NCBI GenBank assembly: GCA_024138025.1
Contig: JAMXBD010000390.1
Location: 558,001 to 622,000, forward strand
From: Combretum micranthum
Taxonomy: Eukaryota > Streptophyta > Magnoliopsida > Myrtales > Combretaceae
Reading direction: 5' to 3'
Length of the DNA stretch: 64,000 nt
The position numbers were made by a program, and so were the translations under genes. This document shows, piece by piece, positions 46,917-59,646 of this stretch; position 1 is the first letter of the stretch, and the number at the start of each line of letters is the position of its first letter. The notes beneath the pieces were generated by a model, which saw only the letters and a list, made by a program, of their open reading frames with translations, searched no databases and was not told where the DNA came from.

Positions 46917-49900
46917 TGGCACGCCCCATAGGGGTACCCTAAACGTAACAGTCCGCCACATGCCATATAAGACTCTCGAATTACTACCTAAGTCCTTCGG
47001 GAGTCTTGTATAGATGTAAGGCGTCCCTTTACGACAATAGAATACTCGACCCGATGGAGTTAATAGTTTAATTCGGCATTCACTAACAATAGAATATAAA
47101 TAAAAAAACATATATGAATAGTTGCAAAATCTAAGGGGCATTCCCCCGCAAAAGAATATTAATTAGAGATAGTCATCCAGAGTCTCTTGGTTTCCTATGG
47201 AAGTATAATCAAATCTGAATACAACTTCTAGAGAAAACTTCTAGCTCCTATACCTGAGCTGTAGCTTGTCTCGGCCTAAGCCATATGAATTCGTGCTGCA
47301 ATAAATAAAGCTGTAGGGATGTAAGCTACACTAGCTTAGTGAGTGAGAACTTCCAAGATCACAATTATAACACATCAATCAAACAAGTGATTAATCAGGC
47401 AAGTGATATGCATCAAACATATGACTAGCCGGAAATCATATGTAGATGGACTTGCGCCCTCCATCCCCGGTTAGCAGATTAATGAATCCTGCGATACGAT
47501 GCCGTTTAGGCTTACGGTCAACTAACTTATAAATTCGTTTTATGGATCACGATTAACCAACTTTTACACCGTTTAGGATCACGGAAAACCAACAAATGCT
47601 AATGCTCCATCCCCATTATGATATGAATGAGTTCATTTTTATTATCAATTCTGAATATTCAATTATACCAATTCTTCAAGTGATCAATTAATAATCGCAG
47701 ACAGTCAATCCTATTCCATCTATACAAGCAATGGTTAATCACCTGGCTTCGATATTGTTATATTTGATTTCTCATATCAACAATAATCATATATAATTCC
47801 CATTCATCCCCATCATGCATATCCATTTTATCTTTGCCAAGTATCTAATGCAACTACCATTACAATCACAAACAATAATTGAAATCAGAAGTAATACTTA
47901 CTCGGCCATGGATCACCAGTTTTTTAGTAGTAATAGTCCGGTGGTAAAGATTTGTCGGTTTCGGGATCACCTAAAAAGGAAGAAATACCCTAATAAGTAT
48001 TTCATCACTTAACTAATCCAAACTATATATCAAAGCTTAGAAAATTCGTAATTCTCGCTATTTGTGGAAGTTTCGACTTAAAACGGCCATAACTTGATCA
48101 TTTTAACTCGAAATTTCAAAAATTATATATTGATTTCTCTCCACTTCAAAAGATCTATCTAATTCTAATATTATTTTCAAGTTTTGAAAATGTTTCAGTC
48201 ATGAAACAGTAGGATCAGTTCTGATCAGTAACGCCTTACCAATTCCGAAGATAGTTTTGTAAATGTTTGAAATGTTTCTACTTTATAGATCAGCTATACA
48301 TGCATTATTAATGATTTCCTATCATGAATGGCATGTTATGAGTTTAATGTATGCATGATCTTAATGACATTAACTAAAAGAAAATTTTAGAACTCATTAA
48401 TTTGCAAGACTTCAAGAATAACTACTTTTGAGAAATCTAGTTTCCTAACTTTGATAACTCACTTGTGTTTTGGGATTAATTCTTAGGAATTTCTAGTTAT
48501 CTTTGTTAGAATTGAGTCTTCATAACATCTATTACCTAAGACCTTCATTTTTACATAAAAATTTGAATTTTATACTTTCTAAACATGTTTTCAAATAGGA
48601 TTTATTCAAAAAATCGGAATTTTTAGAAATTAAATTTTTGAATGATTCCTTTGGGAAAAACTTGTTTAATGCATTAAAATTTAAGACTTTATTATACCTA
48701 TCCCTTAAGGACTTCATTTATTAAATAAAACTTTCATTTTGAGCTTGAAAAATAGGTGTTTTTATGGCCATCATCCAAAATTATGAATTTCACAAGTTGA
48801 CTAGTAACTCAAAATTTCCTATCTTGTTTCTACTCTTTGTTTTACACATTAATCTCATCAAATCTCATTTCAACTGATAAAATCATTACTCAATGATATA
48901 TTACCTATACCCTTTATTTTTCACATAAAACATGAGTTTTAGAGTTGATACAAGGGTTTTTAAAACATAGTTTGAAGTCATACGAATTTTTTTTTGAACA
49001 TTTCAAACAAAAACTTTTCCTTTCTAAGTTCCTTGTCTTATCTACTTAAAGATCTACTAACTACAACATTTATATACATAAGACAAAGCCTTTATGAGCA
49101 TTAATGCATAAAACACAAAATGTTCATGAGATCATAAATGTCAAGTATATTATGAGTATCTAAATGCTAGATCTATTACTTATAATGCATGAAAAGAAGT
49201 TTAAAAGTATGATCATGGATTTTTATGCAAGATCTCTACTTTATATGCATGAACATGAAAATCATTTGATGAAAACACTTTTAAACACACGATCCACTCT
49301 TGTGATGGCTTGATATTCATGTATTAGTATTTTCTTGTCCCTAGCAAATGCTCATGGGGACTTAATATGAAAATACTCATGCATAATCTTGCCATTACAA
49401 GATTAAATGGTAGAAAGGCTTAGGATTTATCACCTAAAGTTGAATCAAGTGGAAAAATGAATAAGAAATGAATCTTGTGTGTGCGTGTGTGGTGGTGGTG
49501 GGAGCTTATGGCTAGAGGGAGAGAATAGAGAGGATTTTTATGAGTTTTGAAACAAATGTAGTAAATGAAGGAGAGAGAAAAGTAAAAGATTATTTATAGT
49601 AAGTGAATTAGGGTTTGTTTTAATTATAAAAAGGAGATAAAATAAAACAAATGGAGGCAATATAGGGGAGGGGGCTGTGCGTCGGTTTGAGGGAGTGGAG
49701 AGGAGAGAGAGAGTTGAAATTGTTTTAATTTGTAATTTAAGTAATAAAAAGTATTAAATGTAACAATTTGTTAAGAGACAAAAATTACTTAGAAAAGAAA
49801 ATATAAATGAGTGTTTGTAAGGATGTAAGACTAGGGTATGGGTTGTGTGTATAGTAGGTTGTACTTGTGAATAGTAATGAATAATATACAAGACAACTAC

Positions 49901-50305
49901 TTTACCGGTAGTAAAGAAAATACGGGAAAAGGCTATAACTGTAATTTTTATAACCCGAAAAATTATAAAACTTATATTTTTGAAATCCTTATTAAATTTC
50001 GGTTCTAAAGAGTATTCCGGAATATTTTTATAAATTTCTAGTTCCGGTGCTCGCTTTTCTGTAATGGAGCTGGGACGGCCTGGAATAGAAATTTTTTTGA
50101 AATTAAAACTTTTTGTAGTTTGAAATATACTTTAAAACAATATTTCACATTAAATTATTTTATAAAAGTTCTTTTAATTTGAAACCGAAGGAAAGCGGAT
50201 CTAGGGTTCCTAGGTTTTTCTCACAAGGTTTATACTAATCCGGTTTAAGGTTTTGGTTTTCGGTTTTCGAAGTTTACTTGATTAGTCGGAAAACTGAGGT
50301 TTATA
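46917..50305 (-). repeat. Element C 5' LTR
   Basis: 3389 bp. Plus-strand ends TGGCACGCCCC (mutated from TGTCACG) and GAGGTTTATA (mutated from GGGGTTTACA). Homologous along its length to 29086-32505. TATAAATA on the minus strand at 49598-49591. Confidence 0.92.
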
Positions 50306-50310
50306 ATCTC

Positions 50311-51396
50311 TGAACTCGGAGTCTACTTGTAATTTATCTCTAACTCAAAAATTTCAAATATCAAGAGAGGAAAGAAGTATAGTGTATCCTTTAGTTTTTG
50401 GTTCACGAAAAACAATATAAATATGACATAAATTCGCTTGAGTAAACTAGAAATTTTTGAGCTTTTAGTGCTTGTTCTTTTTCACGTAATTTGTAATTGT
50501 ATCTCTCTTTTCAGTGCTTATAATATTTATTTGTTTTTCTTCAATGGCAAGAACTTGAACTTGATGAGATTAAATCCTAATATTGTGCATGTCATGCAGA
50601 TGTGATCTGCTGTTGAGTCTTCCTCCTATGATAAAACTTGGATAAGCTTTGGCTATTGATAATGGTTCCTTATTTTTTTCTTTTTAATGAAGATAAAAAC
50701 TAATCGTTATCTTGTCGTGGATAATCTTTGAGGAGCGAATGCTGTAAAACAGATTGTGTTGCTCCTGATTAGCTTCAAAATAATATCCCATAAAATTTAC
50801 ATTGTCTCTTACCGTTAAAAATCTACTTTGAATTTGAATTCCTCTGGTTTTTGAGAAATACGTCCATGATACAAACATCAGAGCTTTCCTTATGACAGTT
50901 TTACATCAAATCTTGGATATGTCTTGAAGATACTTGAACATGAAAAAGCAGTCATGAACTCCACTTGTCAAAATACTAAATTAAATCCCTGAAATCTCGA
51001 ATCCCTTAGATATGTGAACCAACTTTGTGGAGCATAGTTGAACGTATTACCCAAATACATTCAACTTTGGAGCTGGGTCTTCAAATCCATAAAGAATCAA
51101 AGAAAATCCAAATTCTTGAAATCTGTACGTAAAACTTGTTTGTTGTGTTCATTGGAAATTTTACTCTCTAATCTACCTTCTAACATTGTAATTATCTTGT
51201 CAACTAGCAAATTACCTTTTGATTATTCAATTGTTCTTGACAAAACTTTTGAATTATTTTCTCAGTTGAATCTCTTTTGAAAAATATTTTCATAAAACTT
51301 TAATCATTCTTAAATTTACTGTACACTTAATAAATTTGTTAGTAATAACTTAATTCTTTTTGTTATCATCAAAAGTCATATTGAGAGAAACCAACA
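50311..51396 (-). repeat. Element B 3' LTR, proximal part
   Basis: Ends on the plus strand with AGAGAAACCAACA, the inverse of the SIRE LTR start TGTTGGTTTCTCTC. With 28573-29085 it makes a 1.6-kb LTR, similar to the solo LTRs at 12299 and 59647. Confidence 0.88.
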
Positions 51397-51410
51397 TTCT
51401 TCCCATTTTT
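51397..51410 (-). other. Element B polypurine tract
   Basis: Minus-strand AAAAATGGGAAGAA, next to the 3' LTR; compare AAAAAAGGGGAGAA in element A. An A17 run lies at 51703-51719 in the untranslated region up to 51793. Confidence 0.75.
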
Positions 51411-51793
51411 TATGATAACAAAACCTTTTTAAACAAAATACTTGTTTTTATGAAAAAAAAAGTCTAAATTTCAAATCAATATTCATAAGTCCTAAACCAA
51501 TATCCAAATATTCATTTCAATCAATTCAAATATTCATTTCCATGTAATATTTTGTTTACTTTCCTCCCCCTTTTTGTTAGCATCATAAAAAAAATATGAA
51601 CATTAATATAAAAATTGAATAAAGCCAACATTAATATTGAATCTAATACTGAAATAAGCAAGATTGCAAAGTCTCCATAGCATCATTAACAGAAAGGAGT
51701 CCAAAAAAAAAAAAAAAAATTTCTCTTAAACTCTATATATTTGACAGATTTTCTTACTTTCATCTTTTTGCGTTGACGAAAAGTTTGATGGGG

Positions 51794-53562
51794 CTAATGA
51801 TGGATTATGGGTTGTTGTTGAAGAAGACTCGTGATAGTTTCAAGAACTTCTATTGCAATAGGGCTCATGGTTGGCTGTGAAACAGGTGGTTGAGCAACAA
51901 AGACGAGCTGTAGAGCCTCTGAAGCTTGAATTGTGGATGATGGAATTGAAATATTGGTTGAAGAAGCAGAATAATCCTCTAAAAAATTTATCGGAGATTG
52001 AGGAGAATGGTTGAAAGTTGCATCAAAGGCTAGTTCATCTTGAGGAGCTTGAGAACCTTGATCCGATGATTTGTAGTTCTTGAATACAACAAAGATTGAC
52101 CCGGTTAAATCCTTTTTCAATTCAACAAATTTCTTATCAAAAATCTCAATTACATCGGATTCAAAACCATATCTTGAAGTTTCTCCAGATGGCTTGATTA
52201 GCAGACTCTGTGAGTCACTCTCTGACTCACTCCCTTCTTGTATTGTTTTTCCTTCCTTAATTTCAAACTTCTCACCAGTTCTGATTTTATAATTTTTCTT
52301 TGGTTTCCCATTCATCTCCTCCTTCCTAACTTTCCTAGAAGGAAATTTCTCAACTTTATCATGTTGTTCATCTTCCTCTGATCCACTCTCTGCCTCAACA
52401 ACTACCTCTCCCTGAGCAAGTGCTTTGATCCTTTTCCAATCAAATTTAATCTTGTTAAACTTTGAATGCCAATACCAAGCACCATCTTTAGAGAACCAAA
52501 ATTTTCCAAAAACAAGAATGCCCGTACATTTCAAATTAAGTTTCCCAATTCGTTTTAAACTGATTAAAGCTTTGAAATGCTTGGGCAACTTAATTTTCTT
52601 AAATCTAAAAAACTTCATGAATAGAGTTCCATAGGGTCTATTTCCTCTAGTTCTCCACATGTACTTTAGCATCATACTAGGCATATAAACCTTTAACTCT
52701 TCTTAATTGCCAAAACATCTAAGGCCTCTTCCATTGAAATAGTGGTGGAACTTCCATTTTTGGGTAAAATGCAATCCATTACTACTTTATGCAATAATCG
52801 AACCAACAATTCAAAATCAGTAGAGAAAATATCCTTTTCGACAAAATTTCCTACTCCATCATTGAGTTCTTTATAAAGATCATTCTTTTGCAAATTTATC
52901 AACTTCTTATCATCTTTTTCATCCAACATTTCAAAGAATTATATTAGATCCTTTCTGTTAATTTTTGCATCTTTCCCAACAACTTTTGATTTCAAAGAGA
53001 AATCTTCTAATTGAATCAAATTGTCATAGAAATCTCGGATTAAACTTCCATAAACTAAATCAGTCACATTACATACGTTTTTGCATCCTATTCTATTCAG
53101 CCAATGATCCCAATAGAAACCATTTAATTTGAAAAACTTGAAATCAACGTAGGCACAGTTAATACCTTGTTTGTCAGACGTCTGCTTTGCATTGCAGACG
53201 TTGTCTTAATGGTTGAACGAGTGGAAAGTTCTTCCTTTTTGTGACTTTCTCTTCCACTAAACTTTTTGAGTCTCCCTCTAACTTAGTATTGGGTTCTGAT
53301 TCCTTTTGTTTAGAGTTTCTTTTCTTGCTAGATTCTTCCTTCTTTTTACTAACTTTCTCTTTTGATTGTGTTTCATCATCCTTTTCATCCTCCATTTCAT
53401 GATACATCTTTTTCGTCGTATTTCCCTTGTTTTTCCCTCTTAAGTTATAGTTGGAAAAATATCCTCAGACTCTAAAGGTTCATCTTGGGTAGAAATTGTT
53501 TCTTTGGTTTTCTTGGTTTTGAAACCCTTAGAAGCTCGGCGAGATGATTTTCTTGGTGCCAT
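51794..53562 (-). pseudogene. Element B extra 3' ORF (ORF3)
   Basis: Starts MAPRKSSRRASKGFKTK at 53562 (minus), matching the start of element A ORF3. Then come a Lys/Glu-rich segment (53407-53174), GFYWDHWLNRIGCK (about 53130-53085) with FYDNL, an open piece (52929-52693, LLVRLLHKVVMDCILP), and the largest open frame of the element, 296 codons (52684-51794), with LKRIGKLNLK, an acidic SESESDSQ region and a Pro/Ser-rich end. Two or three breaks separate the pieces. Order and motifs match element A, including the HK(I/V)Vx(E/D)CILP core. No membrane segment is evident. Confidence 0.78.
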
Positions 53563-53719
53563 TGTTAGGGTATGATTAAGAGAAGACGAAGGGTTTGTTT
53601 TTGTTTGAAAAGACGAGATAAAATCAAGTGTAAAAAGGAGTGTGGTTTGTTAAAAGCATGAAAAGAAGACATCTTATTTATTTCTATATGTGTATTCTCC
53701 ATAAAAGGCCCATTTTTAT

Positions 53720-54240
53720 TTAGTACGCGTAACAATATATTTTAAAATGGATAACATATACCAATTTCATTTCTCAAGAATTCAAAATGATTTTTACCTA
53801 ATGGTTTTGTAAAATATCAGCATATTGATTTTCAGTAGAAATAAATCCAATCTTTATATTTCCATTTGCAACTGATCTCTAATAAAGTGATGTCTAATTT
53901 CTATATGTTTTGATCTAGAATGATGCACAAGATTTTTTTGTTAAGTTTATTGCACTCTTATTATCATATTTTAAAGAAATATTTTTATAATTTAATCCAT
54001 AATCTTGTAATTACTGTTTTATCCAAAGAAATTGTACACAATAGTTTCCAATTGAAACATATTCAAATCCTACTGTTGATAGAGCAACTGAATTATGCTT
54101 TTTAGAAGATCAAGAAATTAGTTTATCTCCTAAGAATTGACAAGTAGCAGAAGTACTTTTTCTATCCATTTTGCATCCTGCATAATCAGCATCTGAGTGT
54201 CCAACTAATTTAAGACTTTGATTTTTAGGATACCAGATTC
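53720..54240 (-). pseudogene. Element B RNase H
   Basis: Minus-strand pieces match element A RNase H: SKSLDYAGCKMDRKSTSATCQ-type sequence around 54210-54130 and CDNKSAINLTKKI near 53985-53930, followed by the HH/DITL end. Multiple stops. Confidence 0.75.
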
Positions 54241-55290
54241 CTAATTTTGCAGCTCATGCAATGTACTTGAAAATTTTTTTATATCTTGTAAATGTGTTTC
54301 AATTGGACTACTTTGAAATCTTGCAAAAATACAAACAGAAAACAAAATATCTGGTCTGGAAGTAGTCAAATATAAAAGAGAACCAATTAGACTTCTATAC
54401 AGTTTTTCATTAACTTTCTTACCCTGAGTATCAAGATCTAACCTGGTCGAAGAACTCATTAGTGTAGCAACTTCATTTGAATTTTCATATCCAAATTTCT
54501 TCAATATTTGTTTAGGATACTTATCTTGGTGAATGAAAATCTCTTCTTTTGCTTACTTAACTTGTAAGACTAAAAAGAAATTTAGGTCACCCATCATGGA
54601 CATTTCAAATTGAGCCTGCATGAACTTTGCAAACTCTTGACAATATTTTTCATTAGTTGATCCAAAAATTATATCATCAACATATATTTTTACCAATAGT
54701 ATATCATCATTATAATGTTTTATAAATAAAGTTGTATCAATCATACCTCTTTGATATCTACTTGAGATGAGATACTCGTTGAGTCTCTCAAGGAGCTTGG
54801 TTAAGTACATACAAAGCTTTTCTTAACTTAAAAACATAATCAGGTTTAAAAGGATCCTCAAATCCAGGTGGTTGTTCAACATATACTTCTTCTTTAATAT
54901 AACCATTCAAAGATGCACTTTTTACATCCATTTGAAATAATTTAAAGTCTTTAAAATAAGCATAGGCAAGCAAAAGATGTATAGCTTCAAGTCTAGTAAC
55001 AGGTGCATATGTTTCATCATAGTCTATTCCTTCTTCTTGTGAATATCCTTTAACTACAAGCCTAGCTTTATTTCTTACAATATTTCCATTTTCATCTAAT
55101 TTATTTTTAAACACCCATTTAGTACCAATAACATATTTATTTTGAGGTCTAGGTACTAGATTCTAAATATCATTTCTTTGAAATTGACTTAGTTCTTCTT
55201 GCATTGCATTAATCCAATTATTGTCATTTAAAGCTTCATCGATATTACTTGGTTCTATTCCAGATAAGCAAAATGATTTTCAAAATTTTG
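54241..55290 (-). pseudogene. Element B reverse transcriptase
   Basis: Open pieces 55114-54788 ([45 protein letters not shown] with the first catalytic Asp), 54810-54553 ([13 protein letters not shown], catalytic pair) and 54504-54241 (STRLDLDTQGKK, RSLIGSLLYLTTSRPDI). One frameshift near 54800 and a stop near 54550. Very similar to the RT of element A. Confidence 0.92.
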
Positions 55291-56311
55291 TAATTTAGAT
55301 CTAGTTCTTGTTCCAAATTGTATATCACCAATAACTAGGTTAGGGGGGGTAAGATGGTTTAAATTTCCAAGCCTTAAACTTTGACATTATTAGAATTATT
55401 TTCCATATTACCTTCTGCCCTAGTTTATGAGTTATTAGATTTTAAATATCCATCAGACTTATCTTCTACTTTAGTCTCTGCTTTAGCAGCTTTTTGGATT
55501 TCATCAGAATTACTCTCTGCTTTACTTTTTGACTTAACAACTTTTTGAGTTTTATCAAACTTACCTTCTACGATAGTTTCTAATTTAGTAAACTCTTTTT
55601 CTCTTTTCAGGCAAAAACGCATAAACATCATTCTTTACTTCATCAAGACAATGCACATTAATAGATTCTTTAACTACCTTTGTTGTTTTATTAAAAACAC
55701 GATATGCTTTACTATTTTGAAAATATCCTAAAAAGATTGTTCATCAGATCTTTCGTCAAAATTTCCAAGATTATTTGCATTCTCTTTCATAAAACATGTA
55801 CATCTAAACACATGAAAATATGAAACAGATGGTCTTCTACCACGAAACAATTCATATGATGTTTTTGTAGTGTGTGGTCGAGCATACATTCTATTCATGA
55901 TATAGCAAGCAGTTGCAACAGCTTCAGCCCAAATATATTCAACTATTTTACTTTCATTTAGCATAGAACGTGTCATTTCTTGTATAGCTCTGTTATTTCT
56001 TTCAACTACTCTGTTTTGTTGAGATGTATAAGGTGTTGAAAAATTATGATTTATTCCATGTTCTTCACAAAAAGTAGTAAACAAAGCATTATCAAATTTT
56101 TGCCACGATTAGTTCTCAAGGACACAATAGAATATCCTTTTAGATTTTGAACTTGTTTAGCAAATTTTTGAAACATATCAGAAGTATCAGATTTGTGTTT
56201 TAAAAAGAATAACTACGTATGTCTTGAAAAATAATCAACTATTACAAGTCCATTTTATTTCCTCCTAGACTTATGGTTCTTGTAGGTCCAAACAAATCCA
56301 GATGTAAAAGC
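55291..56311 (-). pseudogene. Element B integrase
   Basis: Minus-strand 56084-55728 is open: EEHGINHNFSTPYTSQQN, VVERNNRAIQEMTRSMLNES (the catalytic Glu), ELFRGRRPSVSYFHVF and NLGNFDERSDE. The first two Asp regions (56300-56090) are in broken frames. The Lys/Glu/Asp-rich linker to RT is 55631-55425. Confidence 0.88.
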
Positions 56312-56911
56312 TCAAGAGGTTTTTTTTATTGAAATCATATTTTTGCTTTTATGAGAAATTGAAACCATTTTGTTCTTTAAACAGGTTGCATATTTCATAT
56401 CATGCTTTATGCTAATTCTAGGCAATCCAACAACAAGATTCCTTTTAGAAAGCTTTTCCAGTTGATTAAAATTCACATGACCAAGCTTTTTATGCCATAT
56501 ATGTATATTATCATTCATGGTCAAAAAGCAACATTCAATACTCATATCAGATGGTGTGATAAGATATATGTTTCTTTTCCTAAATCCTTCAAATAATTTT
56601 ACTCCTTCATAATTATATGCAAAACATTTGTTTTTCTCGAAAGTCATTTTATAGTTTTTATCACATAATTGACTTATGCTCAAAAGATTATGTTTTAATC
56701 CTTTTACTATAGAAACGTTTTCAATCATATATGGATGATGACCAATCGTACTTGACCCGATTCTCTTACCATGGCTGTCATCTCCAAACCTTACATATCC
56801 TTTTTCTTTCCACATAATGCTAGTGAACAAGGACTCATCACCCATCATATGACCTGAACATCCACTATCCAAATACCAAGTTCCTTTTAGTTTTGCTCCT
56901 TGTTCATGCAA
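56312..56911 (-). pseudogene. Element B protease and pre-integrase domain
   Basis: 199 open codons: GTWYLDSGCSGHMMGDE (protease DSG), LKHNLLSISQLCDKNYKM, IHIWHKKLGHVNFNQLEKL and ATCLKNKMVSISHKSKN. This is more intact than in element A, where the same stretch has several stops. The start codon is not the real gene start; the frame would come from gag. Confidence 0.92.
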
Positions 56912-57210
56912 TTATGCACAAAAAGGTAATCAAACTTTTTAGGAACCTAAACAAGCTTAGGTCTTGATAAGTCAAGCTCGTCCTATCTTGTTTCTTAACT
57001 TGATGTGTACTGAGCTTGTTTCCTTTGTAAAAGCAATATTTTTCAATATGACCTACTTTATTGTAAAAGAAACACACATAAGAATGTGTATTATACCTTT
57101 GATTTACGTGTTGATAATAATTTTATCTTGAGTACCATCTATTATATCCATACTTATAGTTTCTGCCATACCTTCTGACTGGATGTTTTGGTGAGGGTAC
57201 CTTCTGAAGT
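56912..57210 (-). pseudogene. Element B gag, nucleocapsid end
   Basis: Broken minus-strand sequence with a knuckle-like region (CVFFYNKVGHIEKYC near 57085-57045; one Cys is Tyr) and a Tyr/Arg-containing stretch that corresponds to the tandem-repeat region of element A. Cut by the solo LTR at 57211. Confidence 0.7.
57206..57210. repeat. 5-bp TSD of solo LTR in element B
   Basis: GAAGT, repeated exactly at 62840-62844. Confidence 0.88.
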
Positions 57211-57910
57211 TGTAAACCCCTAGATTTTACAATGATTCCTGAGTTCAAATCCTAGAACCGGAAGTCAACCAGAAACCCTAGTCAGTAAAAACCTATGCCA
57301 AAACCCTAGAGTTTAGACATGGTAATCTCGCACTCTCAAACCTTAGATAACGAAATTGAGTTAATGGCTTATAATAGTTCGTAATAATATAGGGAAGTAT
57401 CAAAATATCAGATTCGCCAATTTCTAGTGTCTTTTGGATCCGAATTAGATCAGTTTTCGAAAACCATGCCCGGGAACACCGGACGGTAAAAATATTCCGT
57501 TGATACCATTAGAGTCATAATAATATAAGAAATCCAAAAATATCTCTTTCGTAATTTTTCGGTAGTTAAAAATTACAGATATCGCATTTATACGCATATT
57601 TTCTTTACTATTTACAACTTATTAGTCTTGTTTACTATTCATTGTACTTCTATACTATTCATTACTATTCACCTATCTCTACTTTTTTTACTACCTATTC
57701 TTACCACCTATATACCTATTTTCTTACTTTTTACCTTTCAAATACATCTTATATCAAATCATATCTTACATATTAACTTACAAAAATACAAACAAAATCA
57801 ACTCTCTCTCTCTCTCTTATTTCCCCTAGAACCGGCGCATACACTCCCCCTCTATAATTTATTTTCTTTTCAATTTATTTTATTACACTTAATTTTTCTC
57901 CAATTTCAAC

Positions 57911-57918
57911 TATAAATA
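57911..57918 (+). promoter_or_regulatory. TATA box of the 57211-62839 LTR
   Basis: CTATAAATACCCC, a canonical plant TATA box, with CT-rich sequence after it (57921-58040). Confidence 0.7.
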
Positions 57919-59641
57919 CCCCATCTCCCTCCACTTCTTTCACACATTCACTTTATATAACAAAACTCTATCAAAATCTCTCTACGAATCCCCCTCCAAA
58001 ATTTCTCTCTACCAAAACACTCTTAAACTAATTCTTTAAAAATCATTCTCTATACACAAACTATCTACCACATATCACTAACCATATAATCACACATTCA
58101 TTATCTACTTCTTACCACATAAACACTTAAAGATAAACTCCTACCAATATTTTCTTACCCATGTCATGTAACTTAACATGACTATGGTGTTGTTTCTTAA
58201 AACTCATGAGAGTTGTAGAAGTAATAACATATTCATGTTTCGTTCTTGCACATGCCAAGAATTCCGATTTTATTATTTTGTTATTATGATAATATTGTGA
58301 TTATTGTTATTATGCTTCTAACTTAACTATATATATATCTGTATATTTCTTAAAGCCTAAATGTTCATTAACCTTTGCCATCTTGCTTCTATTACTATTA
58401 TTGCTCTTATTACTGCTTTTCTTTTTCTTTCTTTTTCCTTTGTGGGACTAAGTCCCGGGATGCCTTGATGAATCTAAGGCTCCAAATACTTGATCAAGGT
58501 TGTCTTGATGAAGCTAAGGCTCCCAATGCTTGACCGGGTTACCTTGATGAAGCTAAAGTTATCAATTCTTGATATTATTATTTTGCTTATTATTAATTTG
58601 CTTCTTATATATTTTCATCATTTTTCATATTACATGTTCATGTGCATGCATCATCATAATAATCTTGTCTCAACAAAAATTTAAAGTAGACTTTTCCTTA
58701 ATAAAGGAAAAGGAAACTAAACTCTTTTAATATATAACTTTATGTCTAAATCAAGATTCTGTTACCAAACCTATAGGAAAATTATTCCACAACTTCTTTT
58801 CAAACTTACCAAGATTTTTCTTAAATAATAATAAATATGATTTCATAAAAGAAATTACCAAACAAAATGAACATTTTATTTGATAGTTAACCACATAAAG
58901 TTTATCAAACTTAGCATAAATTTTTTCTTGGTAAACAAATTTTTCATAAAAAGTTTACTTGTAGGATTTATACTAACTCCATGATAGCAACAAAAAACAC
59001 AACTAGTTTTCAAAGTTAAGATAAAATCAACCCTCTAATTTATAAACCCACATAGAAAAATAAAGAATTTCCAAGTGTCTAAATGATAAACTCATTTTCA
59101 AAGAGGTAAAAATAATATAAATATGATAAGTTCAAAAACAATGGATTTTATCAATAACTTAAAAAGATGATTCCTTTTCAAATAAAATTGATAAAGGAAA
59201 TTAAAAAGACTAAGTATTAGAAATAAAATCTAAGGAGTTAAGAAATAAAAACATAAGAAGAAAGAGACTTATTTATCAAAACCACTTTTAAGGACAAATC
59301 TATAACTCAAAATAGGTTATCAACAACTTAATGAAAATCTTTGAAAACTTTATTTTTATCACTAGAAGCATAATTTGTAAAAGACCAAAGTTAAGGGAAA
59401 AATTTATTTGTTTTATAAAAGAAATTAGAAAACAAAATAAGAATATAATTGTTTATAATAACCTAAGAAATTATAAAGTTTCTCCAAAATACTTAGAAAA
59501 GGATTTGTTAAATTTAAGTTTCAACACATTTAAGATGAATTGTTTTGCGAAAAATAATCGTTAAGACAGCACCATTAGAATCTTGTATATAATATGAGTC
59601 TATATAAATACTCAAAAGCTTTTTCAACTATATACATATCT

Positions 59642-59646
59642 ATATT
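59642..59646. repeat. 5-bp TSD of SIRE solo LTR
   Basis: ATATT, repeated exactly at 61270-61274. Confidence 0.9.

Larger units (their letters stand above)
29086..50305 (-). mobile_element. Element C: Ty3/gypsy chromovirus (Tekay/Del-like) with nested solo LTRs
   Basis: LTRs at 29086-32505 (3', minus) and 46917-50305 (5', minus), TSD ATCTC, PBS and polypurine tract in place. Between them on the minus strand lie an unrecognised upstream ORF, gag with zinc knuckles, protease, RT, RNase H, integrase and a chromodomain-like tail. That domain order, with integrase after RNase H and a chromodomain, defines a chromovirus. Two solo LTRs of the same family (35925-39541, 40008-44062) are inserted in opposite orientation. 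Native length without them is about 13.5 kb. The LTRs are near-identical over long stretches. Every coding domain has stops or frameshifts. Confidence 0.93.

Noticed and set aside
57628..57915. 95-codon plus-strand frame rich in Leu, Ile and Phe
   Set aside because: CT-rich U3 region upstream of the LTR TATA box; no domain, and hydrophobicity follows from composition.
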